Assembly: GCA_030065915.1 (NCBI GenBank)
Contig: JASJCQ010000010.1
Location: forward strand, 1-64,000
Length of the DNA stretch: 64,000 nucleotides
Direction: 5' to 3'
From: Woeseiaceae bacterium
GTDB lineage: Bacteria > Pseudomonadota > Gammaproteobacteria > Steroidobacterales > Woeseiaceae
The notes under the pieces are model-generated. The model saw only the letters and a list, made by a program, of their open reading frames with translations. It had not been told where the DNA came from and searched no databases. A program made the translations under genes and the position numbers. Below are positions 25,905 to 35,088 of this stretch, piece after piece. The first letter of the stretch is position 1; each line of letters opens with the position of its first letter.

Positions 25905-26864
25905 ATGTTGGAAAACACGGTTCGACAGGCCGCAACGACCGATGCGGAAGAGGTCCGCTCTATCGTCGAGGGCTTAAGCCGGCCCGAGAAAATGATATCG
26001 CCCAAGTACTTCTATGACGAGACGGGTTCGAAGCTCTTCGACGAGATCACGAAACTGCCGGAGTACTACCCGACGCAGACCGAGCTCGGCATCATGCGGA
26101 GCTGTGTAGGCGAAATAGCCGCATTGGCGGGCGAACAGGCCAGTCTCATCGAGTTCGGCAGCGGCTCCAGCCTGAAGACGCATGTGCTGTTGCAGAACCT
26201 CCGGTCACTGGCCGCGTATGTGCCGGTCGATATATCCGAGGAGCACCTGCTAGCGTCAGCAGAAGCGTTGCGCGGAGACTATCCTCACATTGAGATCATC
26301 CCGGTCGTCGCCGACTTCACAAAGCCCTTTGAGCTGCCGACGCCCGCCATCATGCCTGTCAAGAACATCGTCTATTTTCCGGGCTCGACGATTGGCAACT
26401 TCGAACACGAAGACTCAAGAGCCCTGCTCGAAGTCATGTACGGAGAAGCCGGCGCGAATGGCGCACTGCTGATCGGCGTTGACCTGCAGAAGGACACTGC
26501 GATCCTCGAGCGCGCCTACAATGACAGCGCCGGAGTAACAGCCGCCTTCAATCGCAACATGCTGACGCATCTCAATCGAGAGTTCGGCAGCGACTTCAAT
26601 GTCGAAGCCTACAGGCACGATGCGCTGTACAACGTCGACAAGGGACGCATCGAGTTACGCCTGGTCGCCGAGTCTGCACAGACGGTCCGGCTCGGCGATG
26701 CCAGTATTGAGATCGATGCCGGCGAAGGCATCCTGACCGAGTACTCCCACAAGTACACGCTGGAGGGATTCGCGGAGCTCGCCGCGAGCGCGGGCTTTAC
26801 CGTCGAGCGTGTCTGGACCGACGAAGACAAACTTTTCAGCGTCCAATACCTGGTCCGCGACTAG
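25905..26864 (+). CDS. egtD: L-histidine N-alpha-methyltransferase EgtD
   Basis: A 319-residue SAM-dependent enzyme. It shows the EgtD signatures YFYDETGSKLFDEITKLPEYYPTQTE split across residues 33-58, the SAM motif LIEFGSGSSLKTH near 79-91, YVPVDISEEHL at 104-114, YFPGSTIGNFEHED at 155-168, and a histidine-binding C-terminal segment ILTEYSHKYTLEGF. It trimethylates histidine to hercynine, the substrate of EgtB. The ATG at 25905 follows the egtB stop by five bases; AAGGA sits within the end of egtB. Confidence 0.96.
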   Translation: MLENTVRQAATTDAEEVRSIVEGLSRPEKMISPKYFYDETGSKLFDEITKLPEYYPTQTELGIMRSCVGEIAALAGEQASLIEFGSGSSLKTHVLLQNLRSLAAYVPVDISEEHLLASAEALRGDYPHIEIIPVVADFTKPFELPTPAIMPVKNIVYFPGSTIGNFEHEDSRALLEVMYGEAGANGALLIGVDLQKDTAILERAYNDSAGVTAAFNRNMLTHLNREFGSDFNVEAYRHDALYNVDKGRIELRLVAESAQTVRLGDASIEIDAGEGILTEYSHKYTLEGFAELAASAGFTVERVWTDEDKLFSVQYLVRD

Positions 26865-26920
26865 GACGTCGGCGCAGCATTGCGTTTGTTTACACCACGG
26901 TCGCGAATCCGCCGCACGCA

Positions 26921-27547
26921 CTAGCCCCTGATGCTTCGGGTCAGAAGCACCCACTCGCTGCCCGGGTTCTCCCAGCCCTCCTTAATCATCGGCCGGCGAG
27001 CCAACTCCTCGTAGCCGTTGCGTTCGTACAGACGGCGCGCACCCTCGTTAGCATCCGAGACGATGATGCTCAGGCCGACGCATCCCGCCTGTATAGCCAG
27101 GCTCTCCGCGATGGCGAGCAAGTCGCCCCCAAAACCTTTGCCCCTGGAGTCGGGGTAGGCAGCCAGGACGTTTACGTACCAGGTCGATAGCGCGAGGTCC
27201 TCCAGCTGCTGAAGCGGGACGAACATGGCGGGCATATCGTCGTAGACCGCCGGATCGGCGTGGTCCGGCAACGCGTAGCCGATCAACGCGGCCGTGACCT
27301 TGCCAGCGTCCTGCCGGACAATGGTGTTCCGATACGAGAAGCTGCCGGTCTCCCGGCGCGCACGCTCGCGCCCGACGTCCCAGACACTCTGGCCGTCCTC
27401 ACACATTGAGGACCAGAGATAGACGGGCAGTCCCTCGCCGGCGAAGTTAACCAGTTCAGCCATTGCATCTGCGTCGGACTTGCGCGCGCGACGATAGGGA
27501 TCGCGAAGCGCGAAGCGGGGAGCGCGCTCCTTGGTCGGTGCGATCAT
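26921..27547 (-). CDS. GNAT family N-acetyltransferase
   Basis: A 208-residue protein with a GNAT fold. The N-terminal strand is YRRARKSDADAMAELVN, and the acetyl-CoA loop is VLAAYPDSRGKGFGGDLLAIAESLA near 131-155, where RGKGFGG matches Q/RxxGxG. The C-terminal EGARRLYERNGYEELARR is typical. The acceptor is unknown. Its ATG overlaps the stop of the sterol-desaturase gene by four bases, so the two are translationally coupled and probably act in one process, perhaps lipid or membrane modification. Confidence 0.88.
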   Translation of the reverse strand: MIAPTKERAPRFALRDPYRRARKSDADAMAELVNFAGEGLPVYLWSSMCEDGQSVWDVGRERARRETGSFSYRNTIVRQDAGKVTAALIGYALPDHADPAVYDDMPAMFVPLQQLEDLALSTWYVNVLAAYPDSRGKGFGGDLLAIAESLAIQAGCVGLSIIVSDANEGARRLYERNGYEELARRPMIKEGWENPGSEWVLLTRSIRG

Positions 27548-28329
27548 GACGACTCACCCCGCTGCAGAACGTTCGCTTTGGCGGCGCCGGAGACGTCGCG
27601 CCACAGCAGCATATCTCCGACACGCGCCGATGCGCCGTCGACAAACCCGGTTTCGTGCTCGTAGCCTTCGGGATTTCGAAAGGTACCGAACAGGATGTCG
27701 AAAATGGGCAGGTCCGCGTAGTTGTATTTGTGCCTGCCCCTCCGGTGGTGAATCGCATGACTCTCAGGCCTCTGTACCAGGTAGCCGAGCCAGCGCGGCG
27801 TACGCACGTTCGTATGCTGGAAGATGCCGAGGAACATCGCAAAGAACAGAAACAGCGTGATCGCCTCTGGACTCAATCCGACAAAAAGCGTCAGGGCGAG
27901 GCTGCCGACCAGCGTGAATCCGGCCATGTCCAGCGGGCTGAAGTAAAAAGCGCCATAGGTATCGAGACGCTCCGCGCTGTGATGCATCTGGTGAAACCCC
28001 AGCCACAGGAAGTCGCTGGCGTGCAGAGTTCGGTGCCAGGCATACAGGAACGCGTTGTAGATGAGCAGACCGAGTGCAGCGCCCGGGACGGCCCCGATAC
28101 CGGTCAGATCGAACAACTGGTAGCTGGCCAGTACGGGATCCCAAAAAATCGGCAGGTAGCTCGACAGGAAGAAATACACGGCAAAGGAAACGAGCGCCCG
28201 AAAACGCCATCCGGAAATGGCTGGCAACGCCCTGGCAGGCAGCAGGGCCTCCCACAGCATCATCAGTGCGTACAGCGCGAGGACGCCAAGGGAGACGGGG
28301 TCGAGAATAATGTCAATCGGTGTAGGCAT
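27544..28329 (-). CDS. Sterol desaturase / fatty acid hydroxylase superfamily membrane protein
   Basis: A 261-residue integral membrane di-iron enzyme with about four to five hydrophobic segments. The histidine clusters are HRTLH near 118, HQMHH near 132 and HAIHH with a following HKYNY near 207. These ligate the two irons in this superfamily, which oxidises lipids, carotenoids or sterol-like substrates. First gene of a two-gene operon with the GNAT gene, divergent from a TetR regulator that probably controls it. The substrate is not identifiable. Confidence 0.9.
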   Translation of the reverse strand: MPTPIDIILDPVSLGVLALYALMMLWEALLPARALPAISGWRFRALVSFAVYFFLSSYLPIFWDPVLASYQLFDLTGIGAVPGAALGLLIYNAFLYAWHRTLHASDFLWLGFHQMHHSAERLDTYGAFYFSPLDMAGFTLVGSLALTLFVGLSPEAITLFLFFAMFLGIFQHTNVRTPRWLGYLVQRPESHAIHHRRGRHKYNYADLPIFDILFGTFRNPEGYEHETGFVDGASARVGDMLLWRDVSGAAKANVLQRGESS

Positions 28330-28354
28330 GACTCCTCCAAAATCGTTAAAAAGA

Positions 28355-28366
28355 AACCGACTGGTT
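28355..28366. promoter_or_regulatory. Candidate TetR operator half, desaturase side
   Basis: AACCGACTGGTT has AACC and GGTT arms around four bases. A related ACC-N4-GGT element, ACCAGACGGT, lies at 28518-28527 just before the TetR start. Both positions suit autoregulation and divergent control, but the sites are short. Confidence 0.4.
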
Positions 28367-28539
28367 AGTACGAAATATGCTAGTTTTGAAGCTGCTCGGA
28401 ATCTAGTGAACGGCCGTTACTTTTTTCCGACTTTTTTATAAAACTCATAAAAAACATTGAGTTGACTTGCATTCGGGCAGTAGGGACAGGGTCGGTGCCG
28501 CGCTGCATCGAAAGAAAACCAGACGGTAGGTACAGTAAA

Positions 28540-29151
28540 TTGGCGACAAAAGGCGAGCGAACACGCGAAGCCATCCTGGCGACAGCCGAGTCGCTGGTCC
28601 TGAAGAACGGCTACTCCGGCACGTCCATCGACCAGATCATCAGCGAATCCGGCATCACCAAGGGCGGGTTCTTCTATCATTTCGACGGCAAGAACGACCT
28701 GGCCAAGCACATGGTGCTGCGCTATCTCGACCAGGATGCGCGGTTCTTCCAGATGCTGATGGACCGCGCCTATGAGCTGACGGACGATCCGTTGCAGCAG
28801 ATGCTGATCTTCGTCAAGCTGATGGCCGAGCAGATGGCCGAATTGCCGGACACGCACCCGGGCTGCCTCGTCGCTTCGTTTACCTATGAATCGAACATTC
28901 TGAACGACGATGTCAAACAGCTGACTGCCGAGGGGGTCCTGTCCTGGCGGAAGCTGTTCAGCACCCAGCTTAAGAAAGCTGCGGAGGCGTACCCATTGCA
29001 GGTCGACCACACGCCGGATGAACTCGCCGATATGCTGACATCCGTGATCGAGGGCGGGATCATCATGTCACGTTGCCTCGAGGACAAGTCCCTGTTGCCC
29101 AAACAGCTGATCGGCTACCACAACTTCCTGCGGCTGGCGTTTACTCCTTAA
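28540..29151 (+). CDS. TetR family transcriptional regulator
   Basis: A 203-residue regulator. The helix-turn-helix spans about 5-50 (GERTREAILATAESLVLKNGYSGTSIDQIISESGITKGGFFYHF read in parts), followed by a helical ligand domain. No ATG is in frame near the start. I chose TTG at 28540, preceded by GGTAGG, because it gives the usual short arm before the first helix; GTG at 28495 and TTG at 28462 are alternatives. Divergent from the sterol-desaturase operon, its likely target. Confidence 0.88.
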   Translation: MATKGERTREAILATAESLVLKNGYSGTSIDQIISESGITKGGFFYHFDGKNDLAKHMVLRYLDQDARFFQMLMDRAYELTDDPLQQMLIFVKLMAEQMAELPDTHPGCLVASFTYESNILNDDVKQLTAEGVLSWRKLFSTQLKKAAEAYPLQVDHTPDELADMLTSVIEGGIIMSRCLEDKSLLPKQLIGYHNFLRLAFTP

Positions 29152-29186
29152 CCAACTGCGCGAGGGTTGAATCAAACCTGCCTTGC

Positions 29187-29738
29187 TCAGGCGATTGCTG
29201 CGGCGATCTCTGCGTTCGTCATGGCGAGAGCGATCTTTTCGTGCATGTACGCCATCGATATACGTGCGTGCTCGGCATCCAGCGAGTCGATGCAATCGGA
29301 GGCGAGCATTACGCGCATGTCGCGCTGGTAGGCGTCGATCGCCGTCATGCGGACACAGGCGTGGGTGTTGACGCCGGCGAGCGTTATGTTCTTCGGCGAC
29401 AACTCACTAAGCACCTGGTCGAGGTTAGTGTTGAAGAATGCGCTGTAACGCTTCTTTGTGATGACGGTATCGTCTTCGAGCCGCTGCAAGTCCGGGTGAA
29501 TGGCTGCTCCCTGGGTTCCGTCTATTGCCACCGCTATTCGCTTGTCCCTGACCTCGAGCAACGCATCGCTAAGATCCGGATCGAATAACGTCTGTATCCA
29601 GATCACCGGGCAGCCCTGCTCCCGAAATGTGGCAATCAGCTGGTTCGTGTTCTGAACCACAGCCGTACGTCCGTCGTCCTCCAGCCGGTCGAGGAAGTCG
29701 TTCTGCATATCGATGATGATCAGGCAGTTCGTCAGCAT
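29187..29738 (-). CDS. Isochorismatase-family cysteine hydrolase
   Basis: A 183-residue enzyme with the family catalytic triad: D10 in IIIDMQNDF, K94-95 in VITKKRYSAF, and C127 in AGVNTHACVRMTAIDAYQRD. Members hydrolyse amides such as nicotinamide or N-carbamoyl compounds, or isochorismate; the substrate here is unclear. GAGG lies five bases before the ATG. It converges with the TetR gene after 35 bases and shares no obvious operon. Confidence 0.92.
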   Translation of the reverse strand: MLTNCLIIIDMQNDFLDRLEDDGRTAVVQNTNQLIATFREQGCPVIWIQTLFDPDLSDALLEVRDKRIAVAIDGTQGAAIHPDLQRLEDDTVITKKRYSAFFNTNLDQVLSELSPKNITLAGVNTHACVRMTAIDAYQRDMRVMLASDCIDSLDAEHARISMAYMHEKIALAMTNAEIAAAIA

Positions 29739-29933
29739 GCCTCGAACCTATCATGACCGTCGTCCGTCTTGACAGCGCCCACAAGTCGTTCAACGAGCCC
29801 CAAACCGGGTAGCAAGGGCCTCGGCGACCCGCATACACCGGTCCGGCAGATACATTATGAGACGATACCGGAATGACGAGTGCGTCCGCGCCTGCTATCG
29901 TGGTCAAAAGATCCAAATAACGAGAGGGGAATC

Positions 29934-30260
29934 ATGAACAAAAGTACGTTGATCAAAGCCAGCCTTTCCGCGATTTCACTTGCGATGCTTGCGGGCTGCG
30001 GCGCAACCGGCGGTAGCAACCTGACGGTGCTGGGGGACGGAACGACGGCGCTTGCCGTCGAATGTGACGGTACACCACGCGGACTCAACTTCTGCTTCGA
30101 GCTCGCGGGCAAGTCCTGCGGTGCACAGGGTTATACGATCTTCAATCAGGCCGGCGAATCTATCGGCAAGAGCGACTACGCCGATGCAGGCACGGATCGG
30201 CTGATTCGACAGCAGGCGGAAGACGAGAACCGTATTCTCATCCGCTGCGGTTCTTCGTAG
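29934..30260 (+). CDS. Small lipoprotein of unknown function
   Basis: A 108-residue exported protein. The signal peptide ends in a lipobox, LAGC (C21 as the lipidated residue). The mature part has four further cysteines (CDG, CFEL, CGAQG, RCGSS), so two disulfides are possible. No domain is recognised. GAGAGGGG precedes the ATG at 29934. It appears monocistronic with a hairpin after the stop. Confidence 0.8.
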   Translation: MNKSTLIKASLSAISLAMLAGCGATGGSNLTVLGDGTTALAVECDGTPRGLNFCFELAGKSCGAQGYTIFNQAGESIGKSDYADAGTDRLIRQQAEDENRILIRCGSS

Positions 30261-30283
30261 ACAAATACCTGTCCCCGGACGCT

Positions 30284-30313
30284 GGTGCCCGGAAAGATCC
30301 GGGCGCCGTCTTT
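30284..30313 (+). terminator. Terminator after the small lipoprotein gene
   Basis: GGTGCCCGG and CCGGGCGCC form a 9-bp stem (one G-T) with a 6-base loop, followed by GTCTTT, 23 bases after the stop codon. Confidence 0.6.
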
Positions 30314-30360
30314 ACCTGATCTCTCTGGCCGGCATGGCTTTGAGCGCTCGACACGCTGGG

Positions 30361-30867
30361 CTATTCGTTAGCCTGCTCCTGCTTCAGGGTTTCGATACGA
30401 CGTCGAAGCGCGGCACGATCTTCCATCATCTTCGTTAACTCCACGCTTTCTGCGAGCATCCTGGTCACGTTATCGCGCACCTCCTTGTAGTGCTTCGATC
30501 GCCACGACTGTGACACAGAAAAGTAAGCGCCATCCTCTTCGAAAACATCCTGCGCCCGTTCTGACTGCAGTTCGCGATGGCGACGGGACTGGCAGACGGT
30601 CCGCGGAATCTGGCTGCCGATACGCGTCTCTCGCTTGCAGATCATATCGAGCTCATCGTTCGAATTGAGTTCGTTGTAGAGGCTGAAGAACGCCTGGTCC
30701 AGGCGCCGGAGCTTGCCTCTCAGGCGCGGCACGGTCTCGTCACCGACGACGGTAATCTCTTCGATGTCGGTGGCAGGCGCCGTCGGTTCCTCGCCGGGCT
30801 CGTCGGCTGCCGCCACGCCGACGCCCAGCGTCAGAAGTCCGGCCGCTGTCAGGGCGTGCATGAACAT
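30361..30867 (-). CDS. Periplasmic protein of unknown function with coiled-coil tail
   Basis: A 168-residue precursor with a signal peptide to about residue 21 (GVAAA) and a proline- and acid-rich linker. A segment, ITVVGDETVPRLRGKLRRLDQAFFSLYNELN, is shown here in parts at 38-68. Two cysteines follow (MICKRE, TVCQSR), and the charged helical C-terminus ends MMEDRAALRRRIETLKQEQ. I do not recognise the family. It is downstream of yggX on the same strand with a 42-base gap, so it may be the last gene of the mutY-yggX transcript. Confidence 0.7.
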   Translation of the reverse strand: MFMHALTAAGLLTLGVGVAAADEPGEEPTAPATDIEEITVVGDETVPRLRGKLRRLDQAFFSLYNELNSNDELDMICKRETRIGSQIPRTVCQSRRHRELQSERAQDVFEEDGAYFSVSQSWRSKHYKEVRDNVTRMLAESVELTKMMEDRAALRRRIETLKQEQANE

Positions 30868-30909
30868 TGTTGCATGATACCAGTCAGGGCTGGCGGGAAG
30901 CTGAATGCC

Positions 30910-31182
30910 CTACTTCGGCGGCGGTACGTATTCCTTGGGCGCGGCCGACCCGTCACCGAAGAAAAACTTCTCCATTTCCGTTTCGAGGAACTTCCTGGCC
31001 TCGGGTTCTATCGGCGTGAGGCGATACTCGTTGATCAGGATCGTCTGGTGGTCCAACCAGCGCTTCCATGCCGCTTTCGACACGTTGTCGTAGATACGCT
31101 TGCCAAGCTCGCCCGGGTAAGGCGCGTAGTCCATGCCCTCGGCGTCCTCGCCGAGCAGCACGCAGGTAATTGTTCTAGCCAT
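30910..31182 (-). CDS. yggX: Fe(2+)-trafficking protein YggX
   Basis: A 90-residue protein that matches YggX over its full length: [19 protein letters not shown], then [20 protein letters not shown], then [10 protein letters not shown]. The cysteine at position 7 is the conserved one. YggX protects Fe-S clusters from oxidative damage. It lies three bases after mutY, as in E. coli and many relatives; MutY itself carries a [4Fe-4S] cluster. Confidence 0.97.
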   Translation of the reverse strand: MARTITCVLLGEDAEGMDYAPYPGELGKRIYDNVSKAAWKRWLDHQTILINEYRLTPIEPEARKFLETEMEKFFFGDGSAAPKEYVPPPK

Positions 31183-31185
31183 TGC

Positions 31186-32229
31186 CTACCTTTCCAAGAG
31201 TCTTTGCATCAGTTTGCTGACCGGGGCCGCGATACCGCCCGGCGGACTTGCGTTCAGGGCAAACCATGCCTTGTCGTCCGAGTCGGCTACTTTACTCGAC
31301 ACGCCGTCAGCGTGCACAAGCACCGGGAGAATATCGAGATCATAGTGGCTGAAGCTGTGGCGCAAAGGCGCAAGCATCTCCCTGCTCGTCTCCCGCCCGT
31401 CAATGACATTGTCACTCCAGTCGTCGATCTCCTCGGAATCGATCTCCGGGAAGCTCCAGAGACCGCCCCAGATGCCGGTCGGAGGCCGGCGCTCCATGTA
31501 TATGTGGCCGCCATCGACGGCAATGACCATCGTTGTCTGTTTAAGCGGCTTGTCTTTTTTCGGTTTCTTGCCCGGGTAATCGGTCACCGCGTTCTCCAGG
31601 CGTGCGACGCAGTCGTGGCGCACGGGGCAATCGTCGCAACGGGGCCTCGAGCGCGTACACAACGTCGCGCCCAGGTCCATCATCGCCTGCGTGTAAGCGT
31701 CGACGCGCTGCTCTGGCGTACGTTCGTCGGCGATGTCCCAGAGGCGCTTGTGAACGGCCGTCTTTCCAGGCCAGCCGGCCACCGCGGCATGTCGGGCCAG
31801 CACGCGTTTCACATTGCCATCCAGGATTGCGAAGCGATCGCCGTGCGCCAGCGACAGGATCGCGCCGGCCGTTGAGCGGCCGATGCCGGGCAGCGCCTCG
31901 ACATCGTCGAATGCTCTCGGAAACCGGCCGGCATGTTGATCGCGCACGACCCTGGCAGCGCGGTGCAGGTTTCTCGCGCGGGCGTAATATCCGAGACCCG
32001 ACCAGTGGGCCAGCACGTGATCCAGCTCCGCGTCGGCGAGTGCGCTGAGCGTCGGGAAACTCGCCATGAAGCGCTCGAAATACGGGATCACCGTCTGCAC
32101 CTGCGTCTGCTGCAACATGATCTCCGAAATCCATATCGGGTACGGATCGCGGGATCGCTGCCACGGCAGGTGAGTGCGCCCGTGTTCGTCGAACCAGCGC
32201 AGCACACGCTCCGAGAAGTCAGCGGACAC
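31186..32229 (-). CDS. mutY: A/G-specific adenine glycosylase MutY
   Basis: A 347-residue base-excision repair enzyme. The N-terminal helix-hairpin-helix glycosylase domain has the catalytic glutamate in ISEIMLQQTQV, the hairpin LPGIGRSTAGAIL and the catalytic aspartate in AILDGNVKRVL. The [4Fe-4S] ligands are C-x6-C-x2-C-x5-C (CTRSRPRCDDCPVRHDC), followed by a C-terminal Nudix-like 8-oxoG recognition domain. No ATG is available. I chose GTG at 32229, which gives an N-terminus aligned with known MutY; TTG at 32250 is the alternative. The start overlaps the SRPBCC gene and yggX follows after three bases. Confidence 0.96.
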   Translation of the reverse strand: MSADFSERVLRWFDEHGRTHLPWQRSRDPYPIWISEIMLQQTQVQTVIPYFERFMASFPTLSALADAELDHVLAHWSGLGYYARARNLHRAARVVRDQHAGRFPRAFDDVEALPGIGRSTAGAILSLAHGDRFAILDGNVKRVLARHAAVAGWPGKTAVHKRLWDIADERTPEQRVDAYTQAMMDLGATLCTRSRPRCDDCPVRHDCVARLENAVTDYPGKKPKKDKPLKQTTMVIAVDGGHIYMERRPPTGIWGGLWSFPEIDSEEIDDWSDNVIDGRETSREMLAPLRHSFSHYDLDILPVLVHADGVSSKVADSDDKAWFALNASPPGGIAAPVSKLMQRLLER

Positions 32230-32779
32230 CAGTCTGGAACTCGATGGCAATCGCCTCGATGCGATCGAGAGCGTCCGCGCTGCCGCTCTTCAGCTTGCGC
32301 TTGATCATGTAAGGGCCGATCAGCGGCGGTACGAAGAACTTGGGGCTGAATTCGATGTCGTAGACGACGACAGTGCCCTTGCCCTCTTCGTGGAAGGTCC
32401 AGCGCTCGTTGCTGTAGTGAAAGTCACTTTTTTCCGGATAGACCCGCGCCTTGATGAACTCGTAGGGCTCGTGTTCCACGACACCTTCCCGCACCATGGA
32501 CTTGCAGAAGAACGCCACGCAGGCCTCGTTGCGCGTGTAGTACTGCGGCCGGCCCTTCTCATCGGGCTCGAGGTTTCGTGACTCGACGACGACGCTCGAG
32601 AACTCGGTCGACAGGTCCCAGTCCAGCAGGACCGCGTACAGGTATTCGATGTCGGCATCGAACCAGGCGACGGAGCGCATGACGTAGCGATCATCGATCT
32701 TGTCGACGAACACGCTGCGAAGGTCTGCCGCCTGGGTGCATAGCGGCGCTAACAGCAGTACGAGCGCCCAGCGCCTCAT
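32219..32779 (-). CDS. Exported SRPBCC/START-like domain protein
   Basis: A 186-residue precursor with signal peptide 1-17 (LCTQAA). The mature part has the strand-rich SRPBCC pattern (AWFDADIEYLYAVLLDWDLSTEFSS, then WTFHEEGKGTVVVYDIEF, then the long C-terminal helix with RKLKSGSADALDRIEAIA), a helix-grip fold that holds hydrophobic ligands. It is coupled to the AsmA gene by a four-base ATGA overlap and overlaps mutY downstream. A role in lipid handling at the envelope would fit AsmA, but this is inference. Confidence 0.8.
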   Translation of the reverse strand: MRRWALVLLLAPLCTQAADLRSVFVDKIDDRYVMRSVAWFDADIEYLYAVLLDWDLSTEFSSVVVESRNLEPDEKGRPQYYTRNEACVAFFCKSMVREGVVEHEPYEFIKARVYPEKSDFHYSNERWTFHEEGKGTVVVYDIEFSPKFFVPPLIGPYMIKRKLKSGSADALDRIEAIAIEFQTGVR

Positions 32780-34908
32780 TTCTTGAAGAGATCCTTCAGC
32801 TTGTCTTTCAGGATGTCTTCGGCGTCTTTCTCGCCCTCTTCCTGTCCCTCTTCCTCGCCGGATTCGTCGCCGCCGAGCAGCTTGTCCAGGATCTTCTTTT
32901 TGGCTTCTTCCTCGACGCGCTGCCTGAACAGCGCCTCGAAGTCCGGCCTGATCTTCGGCGCGGCCAGCGGTCCGGTGATCTTCAGCGGGATGACGGCTTC
33001 GGTGAACTCGGCCAGCTCCTCGTCGGTGGCCTCCGTAACAAACTCGGGGCGCTCCAACACGCGCGCCGTCATCGAATAGTCGACGTTTGCCTCAACGAAG
33101 TTGACGGTTCCGCTGCCCGTCAGCTGCAGGAACGGCAGGTCGGCCCGGAAGTCATCGTTACGCATGATGCCGTCGGTGACCTGCCCGCTCGCGCTGACGC
33201 CGGAGAACGGCGTCCGCGGCGGCAACTCCGGCTCCGGTGGTTGCTCGCCCCTGAGCTTCGCGCGCGCGCTGCGTAGCTGGTGCCAGATGTCGGTACCCTC
33301 GTAGGCGCCGTCTGACAATGAGAATGACAGCGTGCCGTCGAGATCACGGCGAATGGCATCCATGTCCTTGCCGGTGCCCGCCAGTCGGAAGGATCCGTCT
33401 ATGGTTCCGGTCAGGTTTTGCTGCCCGTACAGCGCGTCGGCCAGCGGCGCGAGGCTGACACCGGCGATGTTCTCGTTCACCGACAGCGTCGTTTCCGGGC
33501 CGGAGGCGTTGATTCGAATGTCGCCGCTGTAGGTGCCATCGAAGAGCTGGGCGTTGATCGGGTTCAGACGCATGTTGCCGTCCGTTGAGACCACACCCAG
33601 CTCCAACCCGGTGAATCGCATGGTGCCAAGCCGCGCCTCGTCCAGCGTGAATTTGCCGGTGATATCGAACGCGCGAATCAGTTCCACCGGAATTTCGACC
33701 TGCTGCGAGCCTGTCGCTTCGGCGTCCTCACCTTCTTCCGGTGCAGGCGCCATGTAGCGGGCGATGTCTATCGTGTCACCGGCGAGAATGACCCGGTAGC
33801 GGCCGGTGTTGGCGCGAGGCACGCTGAGCTTTCCGGTAAATGTCGTGTCGTCGATGACAAGCGTCAGGTCGTTCATCGCGATGTCGTTGTCGGAAACTTT
33901 CACCGCCGCGTCGAGCCGAATGTTCTCGAGTACGTCGGGGTCGGCGGTCGGAAGCGGCTCCATGCCCATCGTGCTCATCAGGCTTCGCGCGGAGAACGGC
34001 GCAACGGACAGCGTCGCCTCGGTCGTGAGCGCGCCGGAATAAGCAAAGGGTTCGACGTCGGCTTCGATGTCGATGTCCATGACCGAAAGACTGATGCTGC
34101 CGGGACTCAGCGTCTGCTGCTCCAGGTTCGCCGTTAGCGCGTCGGCGTTGAATGAAAGCTCCACCGGCACGTCCGCAACACCCGTCACCTGTCCGTCGAT
34201 GCTCAATCCGGACAGGGCGACCTGTTGCTCGTCGAAGTCTGCCGTCAGTTCGATCGCCACCTTGCCAGCGATGGCATCCGGCTGCAGATCGAAAGTGAAC
34301 CCGCCTTCGAGCGATATCGGCTGGCCGGGTGCAACAGCACCGGAACTCATTTCGAGCTCCGACAGGCGATACTCGCTACCGGAGGCTGCGTCGCTATAGG
34401 TTAGACTTGCATTGCGGATCTGCAGCCCGGCGATCTCGAGTGCCGAGACGGTCATGCCGCCGTCCTCTGCCGGTTCTGCTTCCTGGGTCTCGGTATTGGC
34501 TTGGGCCAGGTCTTCCCAATTCGTCATGCCCCGCGAATTGACGGCGAGGTTAACGGTCAGCGTATCGACGACCACGCTGCCCATCCGGATCTCGCGACGC
34601 AGCAGTGCGGGCAGCACGCGAATGCTGACGCTGGCGCGCTCGAGAGACAGGAAGTCCGCGTCCGCCGGGAAGTCCGGGGCGTTGCCGAGCCGGACGCGAC
34701 CGACGTCGACGGCGAGTACGGGGAACAGGCTCAAGCCGATGTCGCCATCGATCTCGAAGCTTCTGCCCGTCCTGGACTCAACCTGAGTAATCAGCTCTTC
34801 CTTGTAATCGTTCGGATCGAAGGTCAGCGAGACTATGACGACGGCGACGACCAGCAGCAGGACGACGGCTGCAGCGATGCCCAGTACGATTTTGAGTAGA
34901 CGGCCCAT
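32776..34908 (-). CDS. AsmA family envelope protein
   Basis: A 710-residue protein anchored by one N-terminal helix (about 5-29). It begins with the AsmA signature (FDPNDYKEELITQVESRTGRSFEIDGDIGLSLFP read in parts at 31-65), then long beta-strand repeats typical of the AsmA/TamB-like superfamily, and a C-terminal AsmA_2 part ending in an acidic and lysine-rich tail (EEGQEEGEKDAEDILKDKL). Such proteins bridge the periplasm and are tied to phospholipid traffic and outer-membrane homeostasis. It heads the SRPBCC-mutY-yggX group on the minus strand. Confidence 0.93.
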   Translation of the reverse strand: MGRLLKIVLGIAAAVVLLLVVAVVIVSLTFDPNDYKEELITQVESRTGRSFEIDGDIGLSLFPVLAVDVGRVRLGNAPDFPADADFLSLERASVSIRVLPALLRREIRMGSVVVDTLTVNLAVNSRGMTNWEDLAQANTETQEAEPAEDGGMTVSALEIAGLQIRNASLTYSDAASGSEYRLSELEMSSGAVAPGQPISLEGGFTFDLQPDAIAGKVAIELTADFDEQQVALSGLSIDGQVTGVADVPVELSFNADALTANLEQQTLSPGSISLSVMDIDIEADVEPFAYSGALTTEATLSVAPFSARSLMSTMGMEPLPTADPDVLENIRLDAAVKVSDNDIAMNDLTLVIDDTTFTGKLSVPRANTGRYRVILAGDTIDIARYMAPAPEEGEDAEATGSQQVEIPVELIRAFDITGKFTLDEARLGTMRFTGLELGVVSTDGNMRLNPINAQLFDGTYSGDIRINASGPETTLSVNENIAGVSLAPLADALYGQQNLTGTIDGSFRLAGTGKDMDAIRRDLDGTLSFSLSDGAYEGTDIWHQLRSARAKLRGEQPPEPELPPRTPFSGVSASGQVTDGIMRNDDFRADLPFLQLTGSGTVNFVEANVDYSMTARVLERPEFVTEATDEELAEFTEAVIPLKITGPLAAPKIRPDFEALFRQRVEEEAKKKILDKLLGGDESGEEEGQEEGEKDAEDILKDKLKDLFKK

Positions 34909-35011
34909 GAGAGTACCGATGGATGTGGGCTAGCTAGAGTATCAAAATCTGAATCGCAAACGCGACGCAGGCAACGTAACACGCCAATATCCGGCGACGG
35001 CTTCCTGAATG

Positions 35012-35038
35012 AAAAAGGCCGCCTGAATGAGGCGGCCT
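35012..35038 (-). terminator. Terminator of the sigma / anti-sigma / DUF4097 operon
   Basis: On the minus strand an 8-bp stem, AGGCCGCC with GGCGGCCT, and a 7-base loop are followed by TTTTTC, 51 bases after the DUF4097 stop. Confidence 0.85.
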
Positions 35039-35088
35039 GTTCCAAGTGCCAGCCTGCCAACCAGGCATAGCTGGCTGCGGCGTGGCGC

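Noticed and set aside
30577..31875. Plus-strand 432-codon frame across yggX and mutY
   Set aside because: It spans two well-identified minus-strand genes and an intergenic gap, which only a chance open frame would do.
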